DNA of 47,551 nt, taken from contig JAEDFM010000012.1 of NCBI GenBank assembly GCA_016292805.1, positions 1 through 47,551 on the forward strand, written 5' to 3'. Source of the stretch: Treponema sp. Its GTDB lineage: Bacteria; Spirochaetota; Spirochaetia; Treponematales; Treponemataceae. Under the pieces are notes generated by a model, which was given only the letters and a program-made list of their open reading frames with translations, was not told where the DNA came from and did no database searches. This document shows, in pieces, positions 34,602 to 43,791 of the stretch (its first letter is position 1; the number at the start of each line of letters is the position of its first letter). The position numbers and the translations under genes are program-made.

Positions 34602-35245
34602 TGTCAGACATAAAAGCTGTTGTTTTTGACATGGATGGAGTTTTAATAGATTCTGAATCTTTATGCGATATTATCTGGGGTAAAGTAGCTCAGGAAATGC
34701 AGCTTGAAAACATATTGAGCTGCATTACAGCCTGTCGCGGATTGAATCGAAAAGATTCTGTAGAAATATTAAAACAATTTTATGGTCCAGATTTTGATGG
34801 CTATGCTTTTTTGGATAGATGTTCTGAACTTTTTATGGAAGTAGAAGCTTCTGACGGTGTACCACTTATGCCTTATGTAAAAGAAACACTGGAGTATTTG
34901 AGCAAAAAATATATTCTTTGTGTAGCATCGTCTACAAGAAAAATCCATGTTCTTCGTGAACTGGAGGAAGTAGGGGTTGCAAAATATTTTAAAACCTTTA
35001 CTACAGGTGATGAAGTTGAACACGGAAAACCTGACCCTGAAATCTATATAAAAGCCTGCAAATCAATTGGTTGCAGTCCAGACCAGTGTGTAGGAATAGA
35101 AGACAGTTTTAATGGCGTAAGAAGTTCTGTTGCAGCAGGACTAAAAACAATTATGATTCCAGATAGAGTCCCAGCCAATGACGAAATGAAGTCCATAGCC
35201 TGGAAAATATGTACATCAATGAAAGATGTACAGTGTATTTTGTAA
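34601..35245 (+). CDS. HAD-superfamily phosphatase/phosphoglucomutase-like hydrolase
   Basis: A 214-residue subfamily IA HAD protein with motif I FDMDGVLIDSE (nucleophile Asp10, acid Asp12), a four-helix cap, motif II VASSTR, motif III Lys within HGKPDPEIY and motif IV GIEDSFNGV. The LIDSE and cap pattern resembles beta-phosphoglucomutase and 2-deoxyglucose-6-phosphatase relatives; the substrate is likely a sugar phosphate but cannot be fixed. It overlaps lon by one base (TAATG). Downstream lies the long nested inverted repeat. Confidence 0.88.
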   Translation: MSDIKAVVFDMDGVLIDSESLCDIIWGKVAQEMQLENILSCITACRGLNRKDSVEILKQFYGPDFDGYAFLDRCSELFMEVEASDGVPLMPYVKETLEYLSKKYILCVASSTRKIHVLRELEEVGVAKYFKTFTTGDEVEHGKPDPEIYIKACKSIGCSPDQCVGIEDSFNGVRSSVAAGLKTIMIPDRVPANDEMKSIAWKICTSMKDVQCIL

Positions 35246-35284
35246 CTTCTGCTAAAATATTAAGTAAAAAAAATCTAATGAGTG

Positions 35285-35426
35285 TATATAAAAGTCCGAG
35301 AGGGAAGGAAGCGGATGCCAAAAACACGCTGAGACCGGAAAGATAGTTTCCTTGCCGGTCTCAGCGTGTAGCGACGCTAGCTAGCGGTTTTGGTATTCGC
35401 TTACTGACTGGTAGGACTTTTATATG
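35285..35426. repeat. Large nested inverted repeat (three coaxial stems)
   Basis: Outer arms ATATAAAAGTCC (35286-35297) and GGACTTTTATAT (35414-35425); middle arms of 15 bases (35309-35323 and 35388-35402) that pair throughout if two G-T pairs are allowed; inner arms CACGCTGAGACCGG (35325-35338) and CCGGTCTCAGCGTG (35355-35368) around a 16-base loop; and a side palindrome CGCTAGCTAGCG (35375-35386). It sits between the convergent HAD and yigZ genes. It may be a miniature transposable element, a structured RNA or an elaborate terminator. Confidence 0.85.
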
Positions 35427-35453
35427 GAATATTTAGTAGTTTATTTTATATTG

Positions 35454-36050
35454 TTACAGCTTAATTTTTCCGTTGGAAAGATTAAGCAGATGGCTGGCAA
35501 AATCATTATACTGATCTGCTTTTATCTGGCCGCTGATTGTAACTTCTGTTCCAAAATCTTCTGAAATATTATAAAGCTGGTAGTTTACAAAATTATTTTT
35601 TAATAGTTTGTAAAGTGAATAATCTGTACTGAAAATAAAATCGGTTTTTTCAATAAGTTCTTCAAATGCATTTTGTGCAGCTGCAGCTTCAAGAACTTGT
35701 TTGGCTCCGTTACCATAAGCTTTTACAAGTCCACCAGTACCAAGTAATGTTCCACCAAACCAACGGGTAATTGTAATTATAAGGTTAGTGCAGTTTCGGC
35801 CTTTAAGGACATCTAGAGTTGGACGGCCTGCTGTGCCAGATGGTTCACCATCATCACTCATTCCCATTACTTCCCCATTTTTACCAACAATAAAAGCGTG
35901 AACTACATGAGTTGCATCAGCATATTTTTCTTTCTGTGCTTTTAAAATGTCTCTTGCCTGAGCCTGACTTTCGCAGGGAATCAGTTCCGACAAAAAGCGA
36001 GAGCCTTTGATAATTTCTTCAAACTGGACTGGTTTTGTCAGAACTAGCAT
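35454..36050 (-). CDS. yigZ: YigZ/IMPACT-family protein
   Basis: A 198-residue UPF0029/IMPACT protein with the signature GEPSGTAGRPTLDVL and LIITITRWFGGTLLGTGGLVKAYG, followed by a C-terminal ferredoxin-like domain (DFGTEVTISGQIKADQ). Relatives are linked to translation regulation (eukaryotic IMPACT inhibits Gcn2), but the bacterial role is unsettled. It begins nine bases after parC ends, on the same strand, and is the last gene of the long minus-strand series. Confidence 0.9.
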   Translation of the reverse strand: MLVLTKPVQFEEIIKGSRFLSELIPCESQAQARDILKAQKEKYADATHVVHAFIVGKNGEVMGMSDDGEPSGTAGRPTLDVLKGRNCTNLIITITRWFGGTLLGTGGLVKAYGNGAKQVLEAAAAQNAFEELIEKTDFIFSTDYSLYKLLKNNFVNYQLYNISEDFGTEVTISGQIKADQYNDFASHLLNLSNGKIKL

Positions 36051-36059
36051 ATCTGTGTA

Positions 36060-37973
36060 TTATTCTCCAATAGTAATATCCTGAACTTCTTTTGAAGCAA
36101 GACGTATACCTTTTGCTTTAAGAGATTTTTCTTCGTATGCACTTGCCTTGAACTTTTCTGTAAGATTCTTTAAGCGAGGCTTTTTTACATAATTTAAATT
36201 GAATGTAAAGTCTTTACGGGTATCAATATGCAAAACTTCCATTCCATCTGGTGCAAAGAAGTAATCACGGTTCATAATGTAACCGCCAACTTTACATCGT
36301 TTAATGTATACATATTGTGTAGCAGGATCGCGGTAAAGAATTGTAAATAAAACTTTTCCAAGACTTTCTTTATCTGCAAGACCACAATAAGCAAGCTTAG
36401 GTCCAACAAATATTTTCTTAGGACATTCAGAAACTGAGTAAATACCAGATTTTCGAACATAAATAACTTTATCGTATGGTGTAACCTTAAGCATTTCTTC
36501 GCCACCGCTTACATCAATACCAAGATTTCCCGACTTTTCATCATATTTAAGAGAAGTATCTCGTTTAACAACTGCTTTTACATCAACTGCATTAATGCTT
36601 GTAATAGTTGTCATACGTTTTGTTGTTTCTGGATCAAGTTTCTTTTCAATTCCATCAAGATAGCTGATTGCATATTCAACAATATGTTTAAGCAGTTTAT
36701 TGATTTCCTTGATACGGTCATTAATTGCCTGAACTTCCTGTTTGTTCTTGTTCATATCATACAAAGAAATTCTACGGATTGGAATTTTTAGCAAGTGGTC
36801 AATATCTTCATCTGTTAAAGGACGGATTAATTCTTTTGCGAAAGGTTTGAAACCTGTGTAAACAGCATTAATTACGCCTTCTTCAGTTTTCTGGGATTCA
36901 ATCTTTTTATAAATTCTTTCTTCAACGAAAATTCGTTCAATTGTACGCAAATGAAGTTTTTCCATAAGCTGACGTTTTTCGTATTCAAGTTCTTCTTTAA
37001 GAATACCAACCAGCTGTTTAGCGTGATGTTCAATTACCTGAGTACAAGTCATTTGAACTGGCATGTTGTCTTTGATAACCAGCAGATTACAGTAAATAGT
37101 TTTTTCACATTCTGTAAAAGCGTAAAGTGCATCAACAACATCTTTAGAATAAACGCCACGAGGAAGTTTAAGTTCAATATTTACAGATTCAGAAGTGTAA
37201 TCCTGAATTGAAGAAATTTTTACTTTTCCGTTTTTGGCTGCTTTTTCTACAGAGTCACAAAGACTTTCAGTTGTTGAACCATAAGGAAGCTCAGTGATTA
37301 CAATTTTCTTTTCGTCACTTGTATCCATTTTGGCACGAGTAATAATTTTTCCTAAACCATCCTGATAGTCTGTAACATCAATTAAACCGCCAGTAGGAAA
37401 GTCTGGATAAAGCTGGAATGGTTCACCACGAAGACATTTTCGTTCTGCATCAATAACTTCGTGAATGTTGTGGCTGAGAATATTTGTACTCATACCAACA
37501 GCAATACCTTCTGCACCAAGAATCAAAACTAAAGGGAGTTTTGCCTTGAAAGCTGTAGGTTCAACATCACGGCTGTCATAAGTTTCTACATACTGTGTGA
37601 TTTCTGGATTTGTATTTAAAATATCTTTTGTAATTGGTTTTAAGCGGCATTCAATGTAACGGGGAGCAGATGCACCATCCCCTGTGTACATATTACCAAA
37701 GTTTCCCTGTTTATCTATGAATAATTCTTTATTTGCAAGGTTTACAAGAGCCGTATAAATTGAAGCATCACCATGTGGATGATATGCCATTACTTTACCA
37801 CATACGTTTGCAACCTTTGTAAAGCGGCCGTCATCAGTCTTGATTAATGTATGAATGATTCGTCTTTGAACTGGTTTAAGTCCATCTGTGATTTCTGGAA
37901 TAGCGCGGTCACGAATAACGTAACTTGCATATTGAATGAAGTTCGAGTCGAACAGATTTTTTACGTAAGCCAT
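36060..37973 (-). CDS. parC: DNA topoisomerase IV subunit A (ParC-like)
   Basis: Start is set at the ATG complementing 37971-37973, with GGGG six bases upstream; a start 14 codons earlier adds unrelated residues. The 637-residue protein has the type IIA cleavage domain: RDRAIPEITDGLKPVQRRI, YHPHGDASIY, and the catalytic Tyr106 in APRYIECR. It is shorter than GyrA, and no QRRGGKG GyrA box is seen in the C-terminal domain, which supports ParC. Quinolone-determining positions carry Ala70 (normally Ser) and Thr74 (normally Asp or Glu). ParE is not in the window. It decatenates daughter chromosomes together with ParE. Confidence 0.88.
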   Translation of the reverse strand: MAYVKNLFDSNFIQYASYVIRDRAIPEITDGLKPVQRRIIHTLIKTDDGRFTKVANVCGKVMAYHPHGDASIYTALVNLANKELFIDKQGNFGNMYTGDGASAPRYIECRLKPITKDILNTNPEITQYVETYDSRDVEPTAFKAKLPLVLILGAEGIAVGMSTNILSHNIHEVIDAERKCLRGEPFQLYPDFPTGGLIDVTDYQDGLGKIITRAKMDTSDEKKIVITELPYGSTTESLCDSVEKAAKNGKVKISSIQDYTSESVNIELKLPRGVYSKDVVDALYAFTECEKTIYCNLLVIKDNMPVQMTCTQVIEHHAKQLVGILKEELEYEKRQLMEKLHLRTIERIFVEERIYKKIESQKTEEGVINAVYTGFKPFAKELIRPLTDEDIDHLLKIPIRRISLYDMNKNKQEVQAINDRIKEINKLLKHIVEYAISYLDGIEKKLDPETTKRMTTITSINAVDVKAVVKRDTSLKYDEKSGNLGIDVSGGEEMLKVTPYDKVIYVRKSGIYSVSECPKKIFVGPKLAYCGLADKESLGKVLFTILYRDPATQYVYIKRCKVGGYIMNRDYFFAPDGMEVLHIDTRKDFTFNLNYVKKPRLKNLTEKFKASAYEEKSLKAKGIRLASKEVQDITIGE

Positions 37974-38163
37974 TTTTTCCCCATTGCGAAAGTTTTCGCG
38001 TAAAACCCAATTCAATTATAAACTAAAAATATAATATTCACAATCCTGCAATTATTATGTTAATTAGAGATATAAAACAAAATAAATGTCATTCATTTAA
38101 TGTTTTAGCTATTAAATACATTGATGAACAAGAAGAGGTTTCTGATTCAGAATAGGTTTTATT
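37974..38163. other. Gap between the pseudouridine synthase gene and parC
   Basis: These 190 AT-rich bases contain a 32-codon frame (38057-38155) without a recognisable ribosome site and a weak hairpin (AGAATA/TATTCT near 38149-38166) close to the stop of the pseudouridine synthase gene. The parC promoter probably lies here. Nothing else stands out. Confidence 0.4.
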
Positions 38164-39513
38164 CTAAAAATCAGCCTTAAGATTAAATTCCATAGCTTTA
38201 CCGGTTGTTGGATGTACAAAACTTAAGTAATGACAATGGAGCATAAGGCGCTCGCCTGGGTTGCAGGTGCCGTATAAAGTATCTCCAATAATTGGTAAAT
38301 GGAACCCATGCTGATCTGCGGAAATTAACCGCAGCTGATGAGTGCGGCCGGTAAGAGGAATGTAAAGCATTCTTGTTGCCGGTTTTTTTATACCCGTTAG
38401 AGGATTTGTATAGGTTTCAACATTTAAAAGCTTCCAGTCTGTAATTCCAAGTTTTCCAAATTCTTCATCATAGACTTGGTGAGGACGATTGTCTGGATCA
38501 AGACGGAATTTTAATTCTATGTGACCTTCTTTCTGGTTATTTTTTGGTGCCAGATTTCCATCGGCCTTTGCCAATACTCCATCAAGCAAAGCTGTATATT
38601 CTTTTTTTACAATCTTGTTTTCAAACTGTTTGTTCAGATTTCTGTGAGGTTCTTCCTTAAGGGTATAAACCATTAAACCGGAAGTTTCCATATCTAAACG
38701 GTGTACGGAAGGCTGCTCAATGCAATCTGGGAATATGGTTCTAATTCTGTTTACGAGGCAGTCCTGTTTATCTGGAGTACGGCCTGGAACAGAAAGCAGC
38801 ATAGAAGGCTTATTTACAACGACAATATCTTCGTCTCTGTAAAGAATTTCAACGCCAAGAATTTCTGGAAGAATAAAACCGCATCGTTCATCGCAGGGAG
38901 GGTAAGATTCTAGATTAATTCTGTTTTTAGTATTCTTTCCAAAAAAAACTTCATCCATGCTGATTGGTGTGTATTTATGAGAAAAGGCATAGGATAGAAG
39001 TCTTGGTGCACAACAATCACCAGTGCCAGTTGGGGGCAGCTTTCCATTGTGGCTGGCAATTATTGAATTTAAGGAAATAGACTTTCTGTCAAAGCGGGTA
39101 AACTTATAGAGGGAAAAAACTGATTTCAGGGATTCTGTTGTAAGGGCAGTGCGCTGCTGCACAAGAGAACTGTCCCCCTGGTTTCCCTGGTTTTTAATAA
39201 TTTCAGTTAATCTGTGGATTTCGGCATCGTTTTTTGAAAGTGCATCTGCTATTTTTTCATCATCAACAATTGGTGGAACAATTTCAAAATCACAATCCAG
39301 CAAATTGTGGACTACTTCCAGCTGGCGGCTTATTCCACTTACAGAAAAAAGAACTTTTTCTTTACATACTAAAGCTCCAATCATAAGTCCGTTTTCGGCC
39401 CGTTCCTGGCTGAGTCTTGTAATCTGTTTTAAAATAACATTGCCCGCTTCTATTTGTGAAATTAATTTCATGCAGTAGCTGCGGGCAAGTGATGTGTCAA
39501 AAGGTGGAAACAT
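38164..39513 (-). CDS. RluA-family pseudouridine synthase with N-terminal extension
   Basis: A 449-residue protein. The C-terminal half is the RluA catalytic domain with the HRLDMETSGL motif holding the catalytic Asp, GRTHQLR and GDTLYG. The first ~200 residues form the extension found in a long RluA subgroup: a helical coiled stretch, then PPTGTGDCCAPRLLSYAF and ISMDEVFFGKN. Pseudouridine synthases of this family modify 23S rRNA or tRNA uridines; the exact site cannot be told. It starts three bases after rpiA ends, implying co-transcription. Confidence 0.9.
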   Translation of the reverse strand: MFPPFDTSLARSYCMKLISQIEAGNVILKQITRLSQERAENGLMIGALVCKEKVLFSVSGISRQLEVVHNLLDCDFEIVPPIVDDEKIADALSKNDAEIHRLTEIIKNQGNQGDSSLVQQRTALTTESLKSVFSLYKFTRFDRKSISLNSIIASHNGKLPPTGTGDCCAPRLLSYAFSHKYTPISMDEVFFGKNTKNRINLESYPPCDERCGFILPEILGVEILYRDEDIVVVNKPSMLLSVPGRTPDKQDCLVNRIRTIFPDCIEQPSVHRLDMETSGLMVYTLKEEPHRNLNKQFENKIVKKEYTALLDGVLAKADGNLAPKNNQKEGHIELKFRLDPDNRPHQVYDEEFGKLGITDWKLLNVETYTNPLTGIKKPATRMLYIPLTGRTHQLRLISADQHGFHLPIIGDTLYGTCNPGERLMLHCHYLSFVHPTTGKAMEFNLKADF

Positions 39514-39516
39514 TAG

Positions 39517-40233
39517 TTAGTTACGTCTTTCAACTGAACCGTCTTCTTTTGCAATAAATACAATTGGCTTGTTTTTAGTAAAAAGACCACATTCTACAAC
39601 ACCGGCAATACCATTAATCTTGTCTTCCATTTCTGGAACATTGATTGGAGATTCCCAGGTGCAGTCAAGAATCTGGTTTCCATTATCTGTAATAACTGGA
39701 CCGCATTTTTTTACACCTTCCCGGAGTACACATTTTGCACCCAATTTATTCAAAGCGTTTGTAACTGGAATGCGGGCTTCACCAATAATCTCTACAGGAA
39801 CAGGAAATTTAGTTCCAATTGTTTCTACAGATTTTGATGAGTCTGCTATAACTACAAAAATCTTTGAATTGTATTCAACTAACTTTTCGCGAACATGTGC
39901 AGCTCCACCGCCTTTAATACAGTTGCACTGTGGATCAACTTCATCAGCTCCATCAATTGCAAGGTCAAGTTCACCATTAATAATTCTGTCATTTAATGAG
40001 TAAACTGGAATACCGTAATCCTGGCAGGCATTCTGTGTCTGGAAGCTGGTAACAACTGCTTTAATATCTTTTAATTCTCCAGAATTAATATGTTCTGCAA
40101 GACGTTTTACTGCAGGCATAGCTGTTGAACCTGTACCAAGGCCAATTTTCATTCCAGAAAAAATCTTTCCTTCTTTAATTAAAGTATCAATTGCTGTATT
40201 TGCAACTAAAACCTTCTGTTCCGACTGTGTCAT
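39517..40233 (-). CDS. rpiA: Ribose-5-phosphate isomerase A
   Basis: A 238-residue cytoplasmic enzyme interconverting ribose-5-phosphate and ribulose-5-phosphate in the non-oxidative pentose phosphate pathway. The signature residues are present: GLGTGSTAMPAVKRL phosphate loop, DLAIDGADEVD (two Asp), CIKGGGAAHVREKLV (Lys and Glu). Length equals the family norm. It supplies ribose for nucleotides and for the histidine pathway encoded upstream on the same strand. It follows aroDE by 21 bases. Confidence 0.97.
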   Translation of the reverse strand: MTQSEQKVLVANTAIDTLIKEGKIFSGMKIGLGTGSTAMPAVKRLAEHINSGELKDIKAVVTSFQTQNACQDYGIPVYSLNDRIINGELDLAIDGADEVDPQCNCIKGGGAAHVREKLVEYNSKIFVVIADSSKSVETIGTKFPVPVEIIGEARIPVTNALNKLGAKCVLREGVKKCGPVITDNGNQILDCTWESPINVPEMEDKINGIAGVVECGLFTKNKPIVFIAKEDGSVERRN

Positions 40234-40254
40234 ATTTTTATCCTCTTTATATGA

Positions 40255-41754
40255 TTATGAATTATAGTAATCCCCAGTAAACAATTTATATTGTTCATGG
40301 GTAGAATATTCCATCATTTTTTTACCATTAGATGTTCGACAGCCAGTTAAAGAAGCACGACGCATTAATGGTGTAATGGCCGGTGAATAAATTAAATCAA
40401 AGAGCAATTCATCACCACGGAAATTATAGAAGCTTATAGGATCAACTTCCTTTATATCTCCATCCTGTAAGTCTGAACCTACAGTTGTAGTTTGAATAAT
40501 TAGAGTTGAGTATTCATCTAAAAGAGTTACACTGGAAGGATCCAGCGGACTATATTTGAATCCATACTTTTCTGCCAGAATCTGGGCATTTTCCAAAGTT
40601 CTGTTAAAAATACAAACCTTTGCACCTAACTGCCACAAAACATAGGCAACGGCTTTTGCAGAACTTCCAGCCCCAAGTAAAGCAACTTTCTTGCGTTTAA
40701 TTTTAGTGTCACCAAGAAACTCTGTAAGGGCAGTTCTAAAACCTGTAATTTCTGTATTAAAACCAGCCCATTTACTGTTTCTACGGATAATTGTATTGCA
40801 GGCACCTACAAGATCAACTTCGTGTGCTTTTTCTTTAAGATAATAAATTACACTTTCGTGAAATGGTTCTCTGATTACCAGACCATTAAAATCCAGCTGT
40901 TCTGCAAAATAAAGATTTTCTCTAATAACAGGGGATCTTATTGGTAGTGATATGGCATTGTAATTTCTTTCTTTAAAACCCTTGTTTAGAATTTGAACTG
41001 CAGGTGCTTTTTGGAGAGGCCAGCCGGCAATACCAAAAAGCTTTGTATTTTCATTAAGTTCTCTGAAATTATAAAGATTTAATAGTGTTTCAGGGGTTGT
41101 ATGACCTAACTCTGCTGTATTTTCTTCCAGTTCTCCAGGTGATACATAAGTTAAGTATGAACCAGTAAGATGGGCAAGAATTCTAGAAGGCTGTCCCTGC
41201 AAACCAATTGCTGTAACAATGTGTTCATACTTGAACATGGATTGTGATTCTTTAAATAGGGTAGCAACATCTTTAAGATTTGATGGACGGAATGCTATTT
41301 TTGGAATTTCATAACCTGTTTTACGCATAGAATCACAGATTTCTTTAATGTTAATAAGATTTTCATTGATACTGTGGTAACTACGGATGATTTTTACACC
41401 AAAAGCCATAGCCGCATCCTGAATACTTGGAATCTGAAAATCGTCTTCAAATTCTACATAAGCGTAGTTACGGGAACGGTCTGGATTTGCAAAAGCCAGC
41501 GCACGACCAAAAAGATTTGTTCTGGAAAATTCACCACTATTAAAACGTCCACCGTCAATGTCACGGCGGATAGAAAGAATACAAGGAAGATAAATAAGGG
41601 CAGGGAAGCGCTTAATATATAGCTGTTCATCCTCGTTTAAGCAGTCTGCACGAAGTTCTACAAGATCAATTTGTTTTTCATATTTTTTGACAAGTTTATA
41701 ATCTTCTTCAAGAGTTTTGCCTGTCAATGTCATGCAGACTAAAGGCTTATTCAT
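40255..41754 (-). CDS. aroDE: Bifunctional 3-dehydroquinate dehydratase / shikimate dehydrogenase-like protein
   Basis: A 499-residue fusion. Residues 1-215 are type I AroD with His127 (RSYHS) and Schiff-base Lys152 (IPKIAF), so dehydratase activity is expected. Residues 238-499 are AroE-like: a substrate domain and NADP domain with GAGSSAKAV (361-369) and NRT. In the AroE half several catalytic positions differ. The usual HSxSP serines read LQKAP, the catalytic Lys (NVTxPxK) is His299 in REPFHE, and the catalytic Asp (GxNTD) is Glu335 in GFNTEITGF. The fold is clearly AroE, but dehydrogenase activity is uncertain. It begins three bases after the PASTA gene stop. Confidence 0.88.
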   Translation of the reverse strand: MNKPLVCMTLTGKTLEEDYKLVKKYEKQIDLVELRADCLNEDEQLYIKRFPALIYLPCILSIRRDIDGGRFNSGEFSRTNLFGRALAFANPDRSRNYAYVEFEDDFQIPSIQDAAMAFGVKIIRSYHSINENLINIKEICDSMRKTGYEIPKIAFRPSNLKDVATLFKESQSMFKYEHIVTAIGLQGQPSRILAHLTGSYLTYVSPGELEENTAELGHTTPETLLNLYNFRELNENTKLFGIAGWPLQKAPAVQILNKGFKERNYNAISLPIRSPVIRENLYFAEQLDFNGLVIREPFHESVIYYLKEKAHEVDLVGACNTIIRRNSKWAGFNTEITGFRTALTEFLGDTKIKRKKVALLGAGSSAKAVAYVLWQLGAKVCIFNRTLENAQILAEKYGFKYSPLDPSSVTLLDEYSTLIIQTTTVGSDLQDGDIKEVDPISFYNFRGDELLFDLIYSPAITPLMRRASLTGCRTSNGKKMMEYSTHEQYKLFTGDYYNS

Positions 41755-41756
41755 TT

Positions 41757-42803
41757 TTAGTTGATAACCTTCTTAGCAACGATTTTGTCACCAACATAAA
41801 GTGCCAGTGTTGTTCCATGTTTTACAGCATAAGGAACTGTAAGATTTCCACCTGGGTGTACAAAGCTTACAACATTATATGCATTTCCTTCTGCAGGAAT
41901 TGCTTCAAGACGCATGTTTGTTGGGAATGGGTAGTTTGCCAAAGTAGTCTGGAAAATACCATATTCGTTATCGTTAAGATCACCCTTTGGCATAGCCATT
42001 TCTACAGGAATACGAGTGTAATTCTTTACATATTCATCTTCAGGTTTTGTCATACCAGTAACTGTTCCTGCAGTTTCACCTTCTGAAGCTGTGTGAGTTG
42101 TAATATCAAATACAACCTTACTCCAGCTCATTGTCTGAAGAAGATCATTTACACTCTGACCAATAATATATGGAACCTTTGTGTTTTCGTAAGTTGGACC
42201 ACGGCTTACAATAAGCTGTACAGTAACTGGATCTGAAATACTTGTTCCTGCTGGAGGATCCTGTTCAAGAATTGTTCCTGCTGGAGCCTGATCTGGAATG
42301 TATTCTGGAGAAGCTAATTTGATTGGTGCTTTTGCCATACCAGCAAAAGTTGTCTGAATTGTCATAGAAACTTCATCATAAGTTTTACCCACATAATCTC
42401 CAACTGAGTCAATAATAGCACCACGGCTGACTACAAGGTTTACACGGCTGTAACCTTTTACAATAGCACCAGCTTTTGGTGACTGTTCCATAATTGTACC
42501 TTCATCAGCAGTAGTATCTGAATAACGGAGAGTGATTTTTGGATAAAGCTCTTTTACCTGAAGTTCAAGCAATGCATCTTCAAGTTTTTTGCCCTGTACA
42601 TTTGGAACAAGTACCTTTTCGCTTCCTTTTATATTTGCAAAGAAAACTGCACAGGCTACTAAAATCATAAGAACAAAAGTAGCAATAGAAACAAAAACAA
42701 ATGCTGGAATATTTGACTGTAATTTATCGTAAGAGCCTTTTACATCCAGTCTTTTGTTTTTTAAGTTTTTCAAAGCGTTTATAAACTTTTCTTTTTTAGA
42801 CAT
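41757..42803 (-). CDS. Membrane-anchored PASTA-domain protein
   Basis: A 348-residue protein with a basic cytoplasmic N-terminus (~30 residues), one transmembrane helix (about 33-57, FVFVSIATFVLMILVACAVFF) and at least three PASTA repeats outside (VPNVQGKKLEDALLELQ; VGDYVGKTYDEVSMTI; VPYIIGQSVNDLLQ), each ending in a VSRG or similar strand. PASTA modules bind muropeptides or beta-lactams. Normally they are fused to a kinase or a penicillin-binding protein; here they stand alone, while the kinase at 30545 lacks them. It is embedded between fmt and aroDE. The role may be cell-wall sensing or scaffolding. Confidence 0.92.
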   Translation of the reverse strand: MSKKEKFINALKNLKNKRLDVKGSYDKLQSNIPAFVFVSIATFVLMILVACAVFFANIKGSEKVLVPNVQGKKLEDALLELQVKELYPKITLRYSDTTADEGTIMEQSPKAGAIVKGYSRVNLVVSRGAIIDSVGDYVGKTYDEVSMTIQTTFAGMAKAPIKLASPEYIPDQAPAGTILEQDPPAGTSISDPVTVQLIVSRGPTYENTKVPYIIGQSVNDLLQTMSWSKVVFDITTHTASEGETAGTVTGMTKPEDEYVKNYTRIPVEMAMPKGDLNDNEYGIFQTTLANYPFPTNMRLEAIPAEGNAYNVVSFVHPGGNLTVPYAVKHGTTLALYVGDKIVAKKVIN

Positions 42804-42814
42804 AATATCCTCAT

Positions 42815-43777
42815 TTATTGTAAAACTGAGCCAACAAAATTGTGGGCACCGTTCATAAAGTCTTTATAATTCATAGCGTTTTTTCCCTGTCGCTGTAATT
42901 TAGTTACGCACAGGAGACCATTGCCTGTTTTTATATATATACCTTCTGATTTAACAAAGTCTACAACTTTTCCGTTTTCTTCAGAAGTGTATTTTGAAGC
43001 ATCGGAGTTTGTAAGCTTTGCTTCAAGAATTTTTAAAGGAACATTATTTTCCATACACCAGCAGCCTGGATCTGGATAATATGCTCTTATTTTTGCATCA
43101 ATTATTTCTGCACTTTCAGACCAGTTAATTTTACCATCATCCTTAGTGATTATGCCAGTATAACTTGGGCCTCCCTGCTGAGGAATTCCATCAGGAAGTT
43201 TTCCTAAGTCTGAAACCTGTGAAAGTACAATACAAAGAAGTTCAGCACCATTTACAGCACTGTAATTTAATAAGGATTCCCCAGTTTCTGTTCCATTTAA
43301 GTCAACAATTTCCTGAGAAAGAATATCACCTTCATCCATTTTTAGACTTAAGGTTTGAACTGAAATTGCAGTCTGTTTATCTCTGTTTAAGATTGCAGCA
43401 GGAACTGGAGTACAACCTCTGTATTTTGGTAAAAGAGAAGGGTGAAGATTTATACCACCACATGGAAATAATGCCAGAAACTTTGGGCCAAAAATATGAC
43501 CGTAAGCAAAGCTTACAAGTATATCAGCCTGAAGGGGAGCAATTGCTTCTCTGGCAGCTGTATCAAGATGTTCAGGTTCAAACACAGGAATATTATGCTG
43601 GCGGGCAAAAGCTCCACAGGCAGTAGGAGTTAATTCTTTGTGTCGTCCTTTTGCTGTTGGTGGATTAGTTAATACACCTGCGATCTGAAAACCACAATCG
43701 GCCTGTTTATTAAAGAGAATCTCTAATGTTTTTGCAGAAGATTCAGGGCTTCCTGCATATAAAACTTTTATACTCAT
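42815..43777 (-). CDS. fmt: Methionyl-tRNA formyltransferase
   Basis: A 320-residue enzyme that formylates initiator Met-tRNA using 10-formyltetrahydrofolate. The N-terminal formyltransferase domain has AGSPESSAKTLEIL, the catalytic region GGINLHPSLLPKYRGCTPVPAAIL (Asn, His) and KMDEGDIL (Asp). The C-terminal OB-like tRNA-binding domain follows (KILEAKL...). It stands next to def, the enzyme that removes the same formyl group, in the def-fmt order common to bacteria. The spacing to def is 14 bases and to the PASTA gene 11 bases. Confidence 0.96.
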   Translation of the reverse strand: MSIKVLYAGSPESSAKTLEILFNKQADCGFQIAGVLTNPPTAKGRHKELTPTACGAFARQHNIPVFEPEHLDTAAREAIAPLQADILVSFAYGHIFGPKFLALFPCGGINLHPSLLPKYRGCTPVPAAILNRDKQTAISVQTLSLKMDEGDILSQEIVDLNGTETGESLLNYSAVNGAELLCIVLSQVSDLGKLPDGIPQQGGPSYTGIITKDDGKINWSESAEIIDAKIRAYYPDPGCWCMENNVPLKILEAKLTNSDASKYTSEENGKVVDFVKSEGIYIKTGNGLLCVTKLQRQGKNAMNYKDFMNGAHNFVGSVLQ

Positions 43778-43791
43778 AAAAACTAAAAACT

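Noticed and set aside
35290..35320. Purine-rich GGGAAGGAAGCGG segment that recalls the signal-recognition-particle RNA tip or RNase P RNA P4
   Set aside because: The rest of the element does not fold like either RNA and is too short for RNase P RNA; it is better described as a nested inverted repeat.
38057..38155. A 32-codon open frame between the pseudouridine synthase gene and parC
   Set aside because: No ribosome site ahead of the ATG, an AT-rich setting and no recognisable motif; a chance frame is more likely.
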